Positions 33,283 through 45,774 of a DNA stretch of 64,000 nucleotides are shown in pieces (position 1 is the first letter of the stretch; every line of letters starts with the position of its first letter). Source of the stretch: Davidsoniella eucalypti (Eukaryota; Ascomycota; Sordariomycetes; Microascales; Ceratocystidaceae). A program made the position numbers and the translations under genes. The notes under the pieces were generated by a model that saw nothing but the letters and a program-made list of their open reading frames with translations, was not told the origin of the DNA and did no database searches. Where the stretch lies: assembly GCA_004009845.1 (NCBI GenBank), contig RMBW01000005.1, positions 558,001 to 622,000 on the forward strand, read 5' to 3'.

Positions 33283-34102
33283 TAAGGGAGGAAAGAGAGA
33301 GCTTGGTAGCCTAAGACTGCTGATACAGAGAGACACAGGGCTCACAGTGGTGGTTCTTAGTGTGTTCTGTGGAGCTACCGCCTAGAGCTGCCTGGAAACA
33401 CAGTGCAGCTATACTGATATGACAGTACATGTATTTGCAGTATATAACCTACTAAATTACAATGATATACAGTGCTTGCACAGTGTCTCCCCTCCAGACT
33501 ATATAGAGTCAGTCTCGTTCCGCTTCCGCCCTCTACGTCACAACCCGTCATTCCATAGCCATAGTCGTTTGCAGCACAAACCATCTTGGCCTTTATTCTT
33601 TTCCTTCTCTTGACAGACTCCCTCTTGCTTTGACGATTCGTCCTATCCAGCTAGGCAGATGACTTCATGGCTGAATGATTGGTGCCCGTGACTTGCCCCA
33701 TCATCGCCATCACCGCAAACACAACACCATCGGCTTCCAGGTCATGTGAAGCGACCGTTTGCTCTGCGTGGACCGACCGGACTTCACCTCACTCAGCTGG
33801 CGGTTTCGAGCAGCGTTTCTGCAGGACATAAAGAGCGCCATCGACAGAACAATCGATACCGAGCCTGGTCTTCTCGCTTAAGAAGACTCTGGTCTGGCTT
33901 ATCTGATCCGTCTATCTGCTTGTCTCTCTAGCTGTTTGCCCAGCCTACTTGACATCGAGTCCTACCAAACCATCTTATGTCACTAACCAAACTATTCTTT
34001 GGCTTCGAGTAGCCTACCCCCGACCCAAAACATACAACACATAACTAGCCATCCATCCATCGTCTATCCACCTCAGCCTAGTCTTTACTACCATCTTGAG
34101 TC
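33283..34102. other. ATG14 promoter region
   Basis: No gene is supported. The last 400 bases are C- and T-rich, as in many fungal leaders before the start codon. Confidence 0.55.
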
Positions 34103-35831
34103 ATGGACGGCGATCAATCTGCCGCCACTCGTGTGCTCGCATGTGATATCTGCAGCCGGCCTCACCACGCCTCTCGCCGACCTTTCCTATGTCCAGTTGA
34201 CGCCCGTAACGCCTGCTACCTGCCGCGCCTCGAGGTACTGGAAGCACTCGTACACAATGACTCGCTCACTGCTCGTATCCAAGCCCTAGAATCCGATGCC
34301 AACCCCTTTGTTACCGACAACCGCCTCCGCGCCGAGATAGCCAGTGTCACCCAGCGGAAGACCACCATAATCGCATCGTCAGTCGTCTTGCGCGCGCAAA
34401 TCTCCGCCCAGCGTGAATACATCGCCGATCGCCGGGCAACGTTGGATCGTCGTCGTGGTGACCTGCTGTCAGCTGGCCTGGGTCTTCAAGAGCGGAGGGC
34501 ACACCAGATGAAGGAGACAGAGCGGGCCATAACCACGACAAAGACGGAGATACAGAGGGACGCAGCAGACCTACTTCGTATCCGCAAGTTTCTATGCCAA
34601 GAAGCTGGCATCTTGTTCGGGCCTATGCCAATCCCCAAGCCTGAGGCACCGATCAAGTACTCATTCAAGATCGGCCAAGTTGAAGTTGTCGATATATTAA
34701 ACATGAACAGTTCGTAACACCCGGTCACTTATAAATCCCCCAACTCATTGTAGCCAAAACGCTAACTCATGACTTGCAGATCTACACCCAGAATACATAT
34801 CCACCTCGCTAGCGAACGTCGCCCATCTACTAGTCCTTGTTTCGCATTATCTCAGTATCAGACTCCCCGCCGAGATCACCCTGCCGCAAAAGGACTACCC
34901 TCGGCCTACCATCTGCACTCTTGCCTCGTCGTACCATACCAAACAACCCTCGTCCAGCACACCGCCATCACCATTCGACGTCAGCAGCAGTAACCCTGAG
35001 TCTGCCAATTCTACCAATCACGAAAGCAGATACCGCTTGGCCCATTCGGACCTGGTGACACCAGAACGAGAACATCCTCGTCCACTCTTCATCAACAAAG
35101 GCCTCGAAGTGTTAGCCAAAGAGGATCCCACGGCGCACAGTCTGTTTGTAGAAGCCTGCTCTCTGCTGGCATATAATATCTGTTGGTTGTGTATAGCTCA
35201 AGGCATTTCTTTCTCGCAGCCTATGTCTATAGAAGAAATAACAAACATGGGCCTGAATCTATATGTCTTATTATTCAATAAACACCCACCTTCCATATCT
35301 CTGCCACAGAACAGACAAACTCATACGATTCACCGAACCCCCACTAAAGATGAACCATTGGCATCATCAAGTTTAACGCCGCCTAAGACTAGGCCTTTCC
35401 CTAGTCCAGATCCCGTTCGTGGGCGTTTTTCCCACGGCTCTGCATATAATTTCACGCACGCCGGTCACGGTTTTCCCTCCCATCGCATCCGCAACCTTCC
35501 CCCGCCCCGCGCTATCCACGACCATCTCCGCACGAAACTAGTCACAGATTTAGCCCTACCCGAGTGGGAGTTGCTAGATACACATGAGTGGGAAATGGAG
35601 GATGCGCCAGAAGTTGCTGACGCCATCATGGTTTCTCCTACGGCAATTCCGTCAAAGGGACAACAAAGGAGTCGCGGTACTAGCGCTAGTACAGGCGCTA
35701 GTGCTGGTTATAGTGCTGGCTATAGTGCTGGCAGAACTACAGGGAACGGCGTTGTTGCAACAGAAAGCACTTCAAATATCCATGCTTCACCATGGACTAA
35801 AGTTCGACAGTTGGGAAGTCGGCTGATATGA
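34103..35831 (+). CDS. ATG14: Autophagy protein Atg14 (Barkor family)
   Basis: Exons 34103-34709 and 34780-35831 encode 552 residues. Atg14 directs the Vps34-Vps15-Atg6 kinase to the pre-autophagosomal site, forming PI3-kinase complex I. The N-terminal cysteines (CDICSRPH, Cys14 and Cys17, then Cys30 and Cys38) match the conserved Cys motif of the family. Coiled coils follow (RAEIASVTQRKTTIIASSVV, KETERAITTTKTEIQRDAAD). The second exon has the C-terminal signature SHYLSIRLPAEITLPQKDYPRP and LAKEDPTAHSLFVEACSLLAYNICWLC. Vps38/UVRAG shares this superfamily, but the cysteine motif favours Atg14. The donor GTTCGT is unusual, yet it restores the frame and motif. Near the end is a small Gly-Ala/Tyr-Ser repeat (GYSAGYSAG). 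Confidence 0.85.
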
Positions 35832-36436
35832 ACAACACTTTACTTACTGAGACACGGTCTTTCTTCTTGGTTCTTTGCCGAATGTAACATAAAATACTAG
35901 GAGTCATAATTGAGACTAAGGAATAACAGAACATAATCAACAATACATCTAGCAAAACAAGAAAGAAAGAAACAATGCTGAAAATAATAAATACATATAA
36001 GATATGTTTTGCAAGGCCAGGAATTATAGGTGTCAATTGAAAATAGATACATAAAACCCAAAGTTTTATAGAAGCGCCAAGATGAATTAATTGGCTATTG
36101 ATGATGAATATATCAAGTATGTTTTAACTTCATTTGACGATGGTAACGACCGTATCTTACTATGTAGTCATAAAGCATAATGGAATAAAAAAGAAATAGA
36201 ACCGGAAAAAACGCCATGATATGCCAATAGAAAGATAGAAAGAGAATAAAACAAAACTGGGAGCGCTATTAAATACCCAGAAACAACATAGTTTGCGCCA
36301 ATATATAGAGAACAAAGCACAAAACACAAACGCCTTCAAGTCCCGTGATATCACAACCCCCCAAAACCCACCTATAAATATGTATAAACATTAGAACCCA
36401 TTGCCGCCTTTATTCCCACTTTAGCAACACTTCTTT
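35832..36436. other. Spacer between convergent ATG14 and SPC7
   Basis: AT-rich 3' flanks of two convergent genes. Nothing else is seen. Confidence 0.6.
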
Positions 36437-39400
36437 CTACACCTGCATTTCTTTTCGTCCTCTAGCCAGTAACCGCGACTGAAGATCCATCAGCACGTCA
36501 CACCATGGTACCTTGTCAGTCTTCTCACGTTCGACCCCGGAGCACACACGCTCACCGGCCTTGGCCTTCCAGAAATCCAACATCTTGCCAGTGTTGAAGG
36601 CTTGGCCGTAGATGACCTCGGCCTCGGGAACCACAGCCACCTCGACGCTATCAGGCGACACCTGACTCTGCAGACGCACCGCGACTTCGACACGGGTTTC
36701 TAGCTGGGCAATAAGGAGCGACCAACGCACAGCTACGCCCGAGTCACTTGTTCTAGTCACTTGCGTCGGGAATACGGCATTGGCGATACGCATATCGTCG
36801 CACAACGCCCGGCACTTATCCCATGCGCCGCCGACGCGCCGCAGCATATCGCCGATCTTGGTACGGCTCTGTGAGAGACATTGTACGTGGTCCCGGATAC
36901 ACTGCACAAAAAAATCGCGTTCTGCCGTCGCCGGCTGCGGGTTCTTGCTCTTGGTGTTTCCGACGTATACTGCATTGATTGGTGCGTTACGCTGTCCGCG
37001 TTGGAAAGCCGCGGTGTCAAACTGCAGCTCGATGTCTTGAAGATATGACATCGACATGCGTGTGCCATCGATAGCAGAGAGCGACCAACCATGCTTCTTC
37101 TCTAGCTGCGCAACCTTCGTCCCAAGTGTTTCGATTTCGTTGGTCGACCAGCCACGGCACTCCTCTCGGATCTTCTCCGCCTCAACAATTGCCTCCTGGC
37201 ATTCCTGTTTTTTTTGTGTGCCAGCAACAATGCCTGCTTCTGCTTCTTCCATCTGCTTCTTTAGCTCCTCGATCTCTTTTCGCTTCGCCTCCATCTTCGC
37301 AGTGATATTAACAAGCTCATCGCGGGCCGCTTGCAGCTCTTGGGGGTCACAAGCTGCTATCTCACGAGAGAAGACCTCGAGATTATCTTTCTCCTTAGCG
37401 AGGAGTGCTTGCTTTTCGACAACGGCAGGAAGAATAGTTGATACAAATTTCTCTTGCTTTTCAATTATGGCTTGGTCTTCGTCCATACCCTCACTGATAC
37501 GCAAAAGACCTTCCTTGATGCCATCCTGAAGCTTCATTCGCCACTCATACCACATCGCCTTGCTCAGGAAGCGCGCATGAGTCTTGACATTTTTGAACTG
37601 ATTGTCCATAAGCGCCTTGAACTCGGGTGTTGCCGATATATATTCACGGAACAAGGGAGGATTTTCCTCAAATGTTTCGGTTTCGATTTCACGGACGATA
37701 CGACGGCCCTCCGAGATATACTTCTTGAGTTCTCGGCATGACTAGTATGTGTTAATGAGCCACTTTGACATAGCATTTATTGGGGTATTTTGACTTACGT
37801 GTTGGTATAACTCCAGCATTGGGACCGTACAGGCACCGGCAACGACACATCTTTCAAGAGACATATCAGCCTCAAAATCCAGCGTTGATCCGTCAAGCTT
37901 TGTTGGAGCTGTAGTGTGTCGTCTCTTCGTGGTGTTGAGCTCCATGAACCGAATCGATGTCATGTTTAAGAAGTCATGTAGATGAATACGATCTCCAGCC
38001 TCATCGTTAGGAGGAAGCTCGGGGAGTTCGTCAAAGTCAAACTGGCCAGTCTTCGTGACCTCACGAACACCAGTACCTAGGAAGTTAGGAAACTTTGGCA
38101 TACCCTTCTTTCTCGGAGTCGGCTCGCTGGGTGTGGTCGAAGAGAAATCTACGTTCAATGCAGGTGCCGGTGAACCCATGCCCGGTGGCATCAACGTAGG
38201 CGTCGGGCGGGAGACACGGCCAGCGGCTGTTTGTTGCTTAGATGGTGGCTGCTGAAGACGAACGTTCTTGACAGGACTTGCTGGTAGGCCCTTGAGTCGC
38301 TTGACACCATCTCGGGCTTCGTACTCATCATCACTATCAAGTTCGGCAGGGCGCTTACCCAGAAGACCTCGTGCACTCCCCACATGTAAGCTTTTGCGGC
38401 TAGCCATAGTACGCTTTTTAGGTGATAAGTTCTGGATCATCTCCCGTAAATTTAGCGTTGCCTCCTCACCATCGACTTCTTTCTGGGCCGTGCGGCGGGC
38501 ATTCTCCCGCATTTCTTCCTCCATTACTTCTTTCTCGAGTGCTTTGGGGCTTTCAAAACTGACACCACGAGATGTGGGTGCAGGTTTGAAAGCAGACATT
38601 TCACCCAGAGATGTTCTAGTATCGAGCAGGGCAGCCACCTTTGGAGAACCGAGTCCATTACGGTCAGCGCCAACACCGGAGAGGCGGCGAGCTTGGGGTG
38701 TCAAGATGACACTCGGGGTTATACCATTTGTGTGGGGATCCTGCAAGAAAAGAGACCCTGATTTTTTAAAAGGGTTTTCGGAAGCATTAGAGTTTGACCG
38801 GTGTGGGCCAGCTGCCTGACGATTTGCGCGAGCAAGGGATGGTGATCCCGAGGGGCTACTCAATCCGGGCCGAGACTGGAGCGCTGGCGGTGTTTCGAGG
38901 TCGATAGGGGTCTCGGGGAAGTTGGGTATAGATGGCATCATGACGCTGCGGCGAAGGTCATCACCATTGCTGAACCTATGTAGACCCGGACTAGGTGCAA
39001 TGATCTCGGGAATGAGCGGTGGAGGCGGGGCAGTTGGAGTTGTCGATGGTAATGCTCCCTTGCGCCCTAACTTGGTAGGCGATTGCGATCGAGACCTTGA
39101 TCTAGAATTCCGTTGCACTGGATCTGGCTTTTCTGGGGATAGAGATCTTGACTTTGACCGAGTTATACGCATTCCGATGCCGGAAGCTGCCGCCTTTTGT
39201 GCCTTTGAGGCTGCCATTAATGACGAGGGAGTCTTGGTGACAATATCTGGGGGTGACTTGGCAGGCGATTTGAACGGCGAACTAGAATAACTTCTAGCAG
39301 GAGAAGTAGGGTTCCTGAATGGACTACTCATATCAGCAGCTTGGGGGGCCAGCGTCCGGCCAAGCAGGCCTTGTCTATGCTGGTCAGAAGCTGACAACAG

Positions 39401-41232
39401 ATCTATCAAAGGCTCATCGCCTAATTTTTCAATAGCCGCTTGTCTGTAAGCATTGGGCAGTATTCCACCCAGCACAGTGGTCATCTCCATACCAAAGGTC
39501 TCGTCTTCTAATGGTTGGATATAGCTCGGAGGCGCTCCACTACCCAAAATGCGGCCAACGGCTGCTGTGATATCCATTCCCATAGTCATAGTATGTTCAC
39601 CCTCATCTTCCTCATCGATATCTACCATTGGCGACGATCTACGATTGAGGATGCCACCCACTGCGGTAGTCATTTCCATGTCCATGTCCATAGCCGATGT
39701 AGTATCACTATCTTGGTTTTGTATACGAGCAAGAGTATTCCGGCGGTGAGATTCGGCAGCTAGCTGTGATTCTCTAGATATAACACTTCCCATCACGGTT
39801 GTAAGTTCCATCGACATGTCTTCGTTATCGTCGAATTCGCTTTGTGCGACTGAAGCACGCCGGTTGATGGCGCCAAGCGCCGTTGTAAACTCCATGGTGG
39901 CTTCGTTCTGCGAATAGTCATGGTCGTCACTAGCAAGAGACTCATTCAACTGTCGAGAAAGAATGCCACCGACAGCTTGGGTGACATCCATGGTTACATC
40001 CATCATGTCAGGCTGGTCGAAGATGTGCGATCCTGGTGGCTGTGACCGCAGAATTCCACCCATAGGCGTAGTCATATCCATGTCCATGTCTATGTCCATG
40101 GTTTGTGTCCGCTCCTCGGTGGACGGTGTTACCTTTGGTGGTGCGGAGCTTGGTACAGCGGCCTTCGTTTTAGCTGCTGGCTTCTTGACCCAACCGAAAG
40201 ATGGAATTATTTCTTCCTCTTCATCGTTCTCAAGGCGCTGTGTAGTGGCTTGACGGGAGGCTTGACGAAGAGCCTCTTCGAGAGTATCTGATTCGTCGTG
40301 TACTGGAGATCCGAGAAGGGAGCCGACAGAAGCAGATGTCATCTCATCGACTTCAACACTCATCATGGTGCCATCATCGGCATCCGAGTCTTCCTCGCTA
40401 GAATCCTCTTCAACTTCCTCAATCAGCTCAGAATCGGAGCTTCCGTAAACGGTTGAAGCCATAGTATCGTCGTCGTTATTGTTCCGGGAGCTCATTTTCT
40501 GGAGTCCGGTGCTGCTCCGCCGAGACCGAGACTGAGTGATGTCGTCGTCGGTGTGTCGGCCGTTATTCTTGGCAGCCATCGAGGCTCGACGGGAGTTTTC
40601 TGCGGGTTGCTTTGGCTGCGCAAAGTCAACTTCGTGGAAAGTGTGTAGTGTAGCTTCTGCAGCGAACGAAACTCGGCGGTTGGCAAGCGACTTGCGACGG
40701 GCATCTCTACGCTCACGGTCTTCCCGTTCGCGCGCAGCTTTGTGCTGTTGTTCTTCAGTACGCAATGCTATCTTTGAGCCACTTGGCACCTCTGGTACAT
40801 TAGACAGAGGATCGGCGCCTAGGCTAAAGGCATTACTACTTCTAGACTGCTTCGCATTGCGTTTATGTGGTGGGATCTCGGGAATTGCGGGCGTCGGCTT
40901 CAGGATCGATCGTGGTGGCGGTCTAGCAGGTACGGCAAGAGACTAAGTGCAGCTCACATGTTAGTGTTTGAGATGAGCAAGTCAGCAGCTACCGGTTCTA
41001 GATCCAGAGCTAGTGGTGATTGGTTTCTTACAGCTCGGCGGTTCCCAGTGCCCTGCTTAAGGGCATCCAAGCCGCCAGGTCCGATACTCTTGCTGCGCGA
41101 CTTCTTTCGGTTCGCGCCCAGGTTTCCAATGTTGTCAATAGTCGTATTGTCCTTGTCGGTCGACCGGCGCGTCATTGAGCCAATCGATTTGCGGGCGCGA
41201 CGGGGTGCCGGCAGTGTCTCGTCGCCGGCCAT
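36437..41232 (-). CDS. SPC7: Kinetochore scaffold Spc7 (KNL1/Spc105)
   Basis: Three exons (41032-41232, 37799-40942, 36437-37741) give 1549 residues. KNL1 proteins join the Mis12 and Ndc80 complexes and act as the checkpoint platform. Both PP1 docking motifs are visible: SILK (residues 79-82) and RVSF (157-160). Seven MELT-like repeats follow between about 39450 and 40110, each near MDMxMTTxxGGIL (for example FGMEMTTVLGGIL, MSMELTTVMGSVI); when phosphorylated by Mps1 these recruit Bub3-Bub1. Basic Ser/Pro-rich disorder comes next, then a C-terminal coiled coil (ARDELVNITAKMEAKRKEIE) and the RWD region (ELQFDTAAFQRG). All splice joins keep the frame. Confidence 0.96.
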
Positions 41233-42558
41233 AGTGCAATATAGGTCTTTCGTTATGTGAGTTGGGTGCTTTCACGGCGAAATACGCATGTGAAATATAA
41301 GGGCGGTGAAATAATGACAGTTCAGCAGCAACAACAAGGGCGCGGATTGATAACTAAGTAGTCAGGAAAACAACAGCGCAAATTGGCCGCTAGCAGATCG
41401 TCAATAGTTCAATATGAATGTGATAGCGGGGATGTTTCCCTTGTCAAAAAGGCCCATAACAATGTTACAGCTAATGTAACAACGACCAAGCAAGTTGGAT
41501 AAATTGGACGGCTCGCGACTTCTTTTTCGCTTTGACGACGCGCCAGGCTTTCAAAGTGCGTGCAGAAAACCGCTAACTAAAAGCCGTTTAACTTGTTTAC
41601 TTGAAATGTTGATTAGGGAACCCGGGCGATATGTCAATAATGCCCCCAATCAGGAAACTGGGCCCACTTTTAGCCCCGTACTCCAGATACTGTGCTCAAT
41701 GCGAACTACCTTCCATCGTCATGCATTGCTCCAAAGCATGAAGTAGGCAGAAGCCATACGTTCATATTTTGCTACAATCTTAAGGCCAATTTCTTTGAGA
41801 TTCATAGCTTTCAATGCGATTTATATAGACAGACATATCATACAGTTGGATATCTGAAGGGATTTTGTCCCGAACATATCGTTACGTAGCGTTATCGCAA
41901 TGTCTCATGCAATCATTGTCGATAGTTCCCATAACCCTACCTTTTTAAGCAAACTATATCTCATAATCAGGATAGAACATGATTTTTATGTCTGCGCATG
42001 GATTGTAGTACTTCACAACGCTTAGTCGTTGTTCTTTCCTGTGATCATAGTCATAAAAAAAGACATTACTATGTACAAACGTATCAAAGCATGAAATATT
42101 GCATGTTATATTTATCAAGTCTAGTAACTTAATATGTAGTTAATGTGGAATATTTTGGCAAACTTGTTTATTCACCATAGAACTTCATGAAAGACATCAC
42201 GTGATATATATATTAAGGGTTTTGCTATTTTTTTCTTCAAGTCAATATGTGGCGTTCCCAAAGATATTGATTTTGCGCCACTCTTGTTAGTCTTCAATAA
42301 TACCCCACTTAAATGAATTGTAAGAAATTCCGCTGTGATTCTATATTTTTGTAATTTTTCATTGCCCGGTGCCACACAAAATCTCAGGTTTTCTGGCCCT
42401 AATAGTTTGTGGTGGGAAACTAGTGGGTCCCATCCGCTAGACTTTTGCGTTCCCTACCTTGGAATTGTCTACATCCATACGAATTTTGACGACTCTTTCG
42501 CCCGGCCTTACACGATCCCCAACTCCGTCGAAACGATACCAGTCGACACACATTCACC
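41233..42558. other. Divergent promoter SPC7 / RPS11
   Basis: A 1.3-kb spacer between divergent genes. Its middle (41700-42330) is AT-rich. No gene, repeat or clear regulatory motif was recognised. Confidence 0.55.
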
Positions 42559-43555
42559 ATGGCGACCGAATTGACCGTCCAGTCTGAGAAGGCTTTCCAG
42601 AAGCAGCCTCACATCTTCACCAACTCTAAGGTCAAGACCAAGTCCACTCGTCCTGGCAAAGGTGGCCGCAGATGGTACAAGGACGTTGGCCTGGGTTTCC
42701 GTACCCCCGCCACCGCCATTGAGGGCAACTACATTGGTATGTGGTGATCGAGCGAATTCATCGGCTTCATTTTCGTGGTGGACATAGCCCTACACGACTG
42801 GGCGTTATATCGCTGGACGAGACTCGAATATTTCGACCTTTGTTCTGCTTCTCACAAGATACCGACGACCCGCGCACCACGTACAATGGGCGTACAATCG
42901 AAATAGCGACAACACATCATAATTTTCGTTTGCTCGCGCGATATTACTATACAACATGTCTTCCACGAAAATCGAATCTAGTCTCAGACGAACGAGTCAA
43001 TAAACAACATCGCAACTAAGAAAACATTCGTACTAACAGACAGCTGATTTACAGACAAGAAGTGCCCCTTCACTGGTGAGGTCTCTATCCGTGGCCGTAT
43101 CCTCACTGGCACCGTTGTCTCTACCAAGATGCACCGCACCCTGATCATCCGGAGAGAGTACCTTCACTTCATCCCCAAGTACAGCCGTTACGAGAAGCGC
43201 CACAAGAACCTCGCTGCTCACGTTTCGCCCGCTTTCCGCGTCATGGAGGGTGACCAGGTCACTGTTGGTCAGTGCCGGCCGCTGAGCAAGACTGTACGTT
43301 GCGACTTCCCCCGACTACCAAATTCACACGATACCTCCAACAATACAAGCCTACGGCACGAGAGACAGCATGAGCAATACTAGCTTGGAAGCCTTTTGAT
43401 GGGACTAACAATCTTGAACGCCCTTTGCTACTGAATCTCCGCCAAAATTTCATCAACCACACATGCTAACAGCCACTACCTTATAGGTCCGCTTCAACGT
43501 CCTGCGTGTGCTTCCCCGCACCGGCAAGGCCGTCAAGAAGTTCAGCAAGTTCTAA
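42559..43555 (+). CDS. RPS11: Cytosolic ribosomal protein uS17 (S11)
   Basis: Exons 42559-42736, 43055-43293 and 43487-43555 encode 161 residues, the normal size for eukaryotic uS17 in the 40S subunit. Key stretches are FQKQPHIFTNSK, GFRTPATAIEGNYIDKKCPF, RGRILTGTVVSTKMHRT, REYLHFIPKYSRYEKRHKN, GDQVTVGQCRPLSKT and the end LPRTGKAVKKFSKF. Both introns are long for this window (318 and 193 bases), as is common in ribosomal protein genes; no box C/D or H/ACA snoRNA could be confirmed in them by eye. Confidence 0.97.
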
Positions 43556-44339
43556 ACAGTCAAATAAAATTCTGTCATTTCGGAGCAACGAGGGGCATGG
43601 GTCTTATGTAAGAATTGGACGGCATTTTTAACCGGTTTTTGCTACTGCGTACCTAGGCGAAAAATGATGTGCTTAGGAGCAGGGTTTTTTTCAATCAAAA
43701 AATGGACTTGTGAACAAATCAAAAAAATTTACGATCAAAGACCCCAAGAGAGAAAAAACTCATAAAACAATCGCGCGCCGCGACCTTATCGATTCATTTC
43801 ATCCAATACCCCGTTCTTCAGCTTTTGGGAGAAGAGAATATGTTCACAGCAAACTGCGATGGTTTGGTTTGTTTTCCTTTGTGGGTTATTAGTGAAAAAA
43901 GCTCGTAGCCAAGTTTGTCTCGATCGTGCAAAAGAGATGTTCATATTCCCTGATGCCATCAAAAAGTCATGCTTGTCGGCGTACCGGTTTTGTGGGAATG
44001 AATGAATATTAAATGGTCATATGTCAAGTAATTTTCCAACCTTAAACTATAGGAACTCATGACTGTCGTCATAAGCTGCCAATGAGATAGAAGAATGAAA
44101 TAGAGACATCGTACCAGTGTATGCATATACTAACCCTAGTATTGATAAATGCACGTGACCACATATCATGATTTGCCCCACTAATTACAACGACTTCTGT
44201 GTACCCCCAGAATCTAAAGCTTCTCTTTAAGACTAGCTAGTTAGAGTAAGGCAGCATCGATGTATTATTGAAGATTGTAAAGCCGGACATATTGTCTACG
44301 ATATCTTGTTTAGGACATTAGTGTACATTTTTTGCCGAA
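43556..44339. other. Spacer RPS11 to CX9C gene
   Basis: AT-rich 3' flank and promoter. Nothing is recognised beyond A/T tracts. Confidence 0.6.
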
Positions 44340-45431
44340 ATGGGCTGGCTCGGCAATCTCTTCTGGTCGTCTGGATCATCATCATCCACCAACAAAACCG
44401 ACACCCAAACCGACCCGCTCAAGAATCTAGATCCCAAACTGCGCGAGTTTCTGGATAGCGAATCGCCTGTCAAATACGAGCGAGCTGCCGCCGAAAATGC
44501 CTTTGCTAGTAAAAGAGAAGCCGCAAAACGCGCCGCTGATGAAGCTGCTGCTGCTGCTGCCGCTGCTGCATCATCGGAGTCATTCATCCCCGGCGAAAGC
44601 CTGTTTCCCGACGGCCGGTATGCGCATTTGTGGAAGAATTACCGGCCTCTAAATGTGGTTGAAGAAGAAGGCAAGACAAACAATGAGAAAATGTCAGATG
44701 TCTTGGAGGGATATAAGATGCGTAAGGGATCTATTGGCAAAGCGGCACTAGAGAATTGCTCACAATCTCAAGAGGAGTGGATGAATTGCCTCAAGTCGGG
44801 GTCTTGGGAGGATAGAGTTATGCTTTGCCGAGATCAGCTCAGGAAGTTTGAACGGTGCTATAATATGCAACATGTAAGTATTTGTTGACATCTAAGTTCT
44901 CTTGGTTTGATTCCCAGTCTGGGTACTAACATTGGTTAATAGCGATTCCTACGTACACTAGGATACCAAGCCGACCCAACTCGGCCACCTGATATCGACG
45001 ATGTCATCCAAATCCACGCCGATAATCTATACCAACGACAGCTGTTACACGAAGCCGCCGTCGAAGAAGCCAAAGCCGCTGGTCTTCCCGAGCCCGAATG
45101 GAAACCCGCCCCTTCTCCAAATTCGCTAACGGAACTCACCAAACCCATTGATTCCACTCAAAATTCGACTGAAGCCGTTCCTACACCACCGCATGAAGTT
45201 CTTCAATGGAAAGATAAACTCGAAGAAGTTTCAGAAGCTGATCGGCCGTTTGAAAAGGCTGCTCTCGAAGCAGATTGGGGCATTAAGCATAAAACTGCCG
45301 ACAAGATTCAGAAAATCATGGGTGATGAACTCAAGGAGGTCGCGACGCGGAAACAGCTAGGAAAAGCTTCGTTGATGGACTACGTTTGGCAGTCGTTCAA
45401 GCCAAGCCAGGATGGTGATCAGAAAAAGTGA
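44340..45431 (+). CDS. Twin CX9C (CHCH-type) protein, probably mitochondrial
   Basis: Exons 44340-44873 and 44943-45431 encode 340 residues. The central feature is a pair of CX9C motifs, CSQSQEEWMNC (Cys140, Cys150) and CRDQLRKFERC (Cys163, Cys173), which form the coiled-coil-helix fold oxidised by Mia40 in the mitochondrial intermembrane space. An alanine run (about residues 69-77, GCT repeat) sits in a charged helix before it. After it comes RFLRTLGYQADPTRPPDIDD and a charged C-terminal region (EVLQWKDKLEEV, KIQKIMGDELKEVATRKQ). The size is much larger than Cox17- or Cmc1-type proteins and I do not recognise a named family. A role in respiratory assembly or cristae structure would be a guess. 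Confidence 0.75.
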
Positions 45432-45774
45432 GACCCTCCAAAGTAAAGAGAGGAAGAGCAAACAGAGATATTTTGTGTACGAAATATAAAACAGGAACAA
45501 CAGAAGAGGAGTCTCGTGTACCATTAGTGTATTCTACAAAACAATTTACCTAGACACAACAGCATATCTCGTTATGTATATAGGCGAACAGAATTTAAAT
45601 ATGAAAAAGTGAAAAAGAAAAGGAAGTATTGTCTATTCATACAAAGAACAATGAGAAGTGAAAAAAAGACAGCAAGAAAAAACGGGGGTATATAGTCCAA
45701 AACAAATAGCAAATGTCATCAACACAGTAATAAAGGAAATACCAAAGCCTAGTGGGATAAATGAAAAGCCGACA
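45432..45774. other. Spacer between convergent CX9C and CENP-U-like genes
   Basis: A-rich convergent 3' flanks; nothing else is seen. Confidence 0.6.

Noticed and set aside
33375..33613. Short frames right of the Tc1 relic
   Set aside because: Opposing frames of similar length, with no family likeness.
42737..43054. Long RPS11 intron as host of a snoRNA
   Set aside because: No matched C/D boxes with a terminal stem, nor an H/ACA fold, could be identified by eye.
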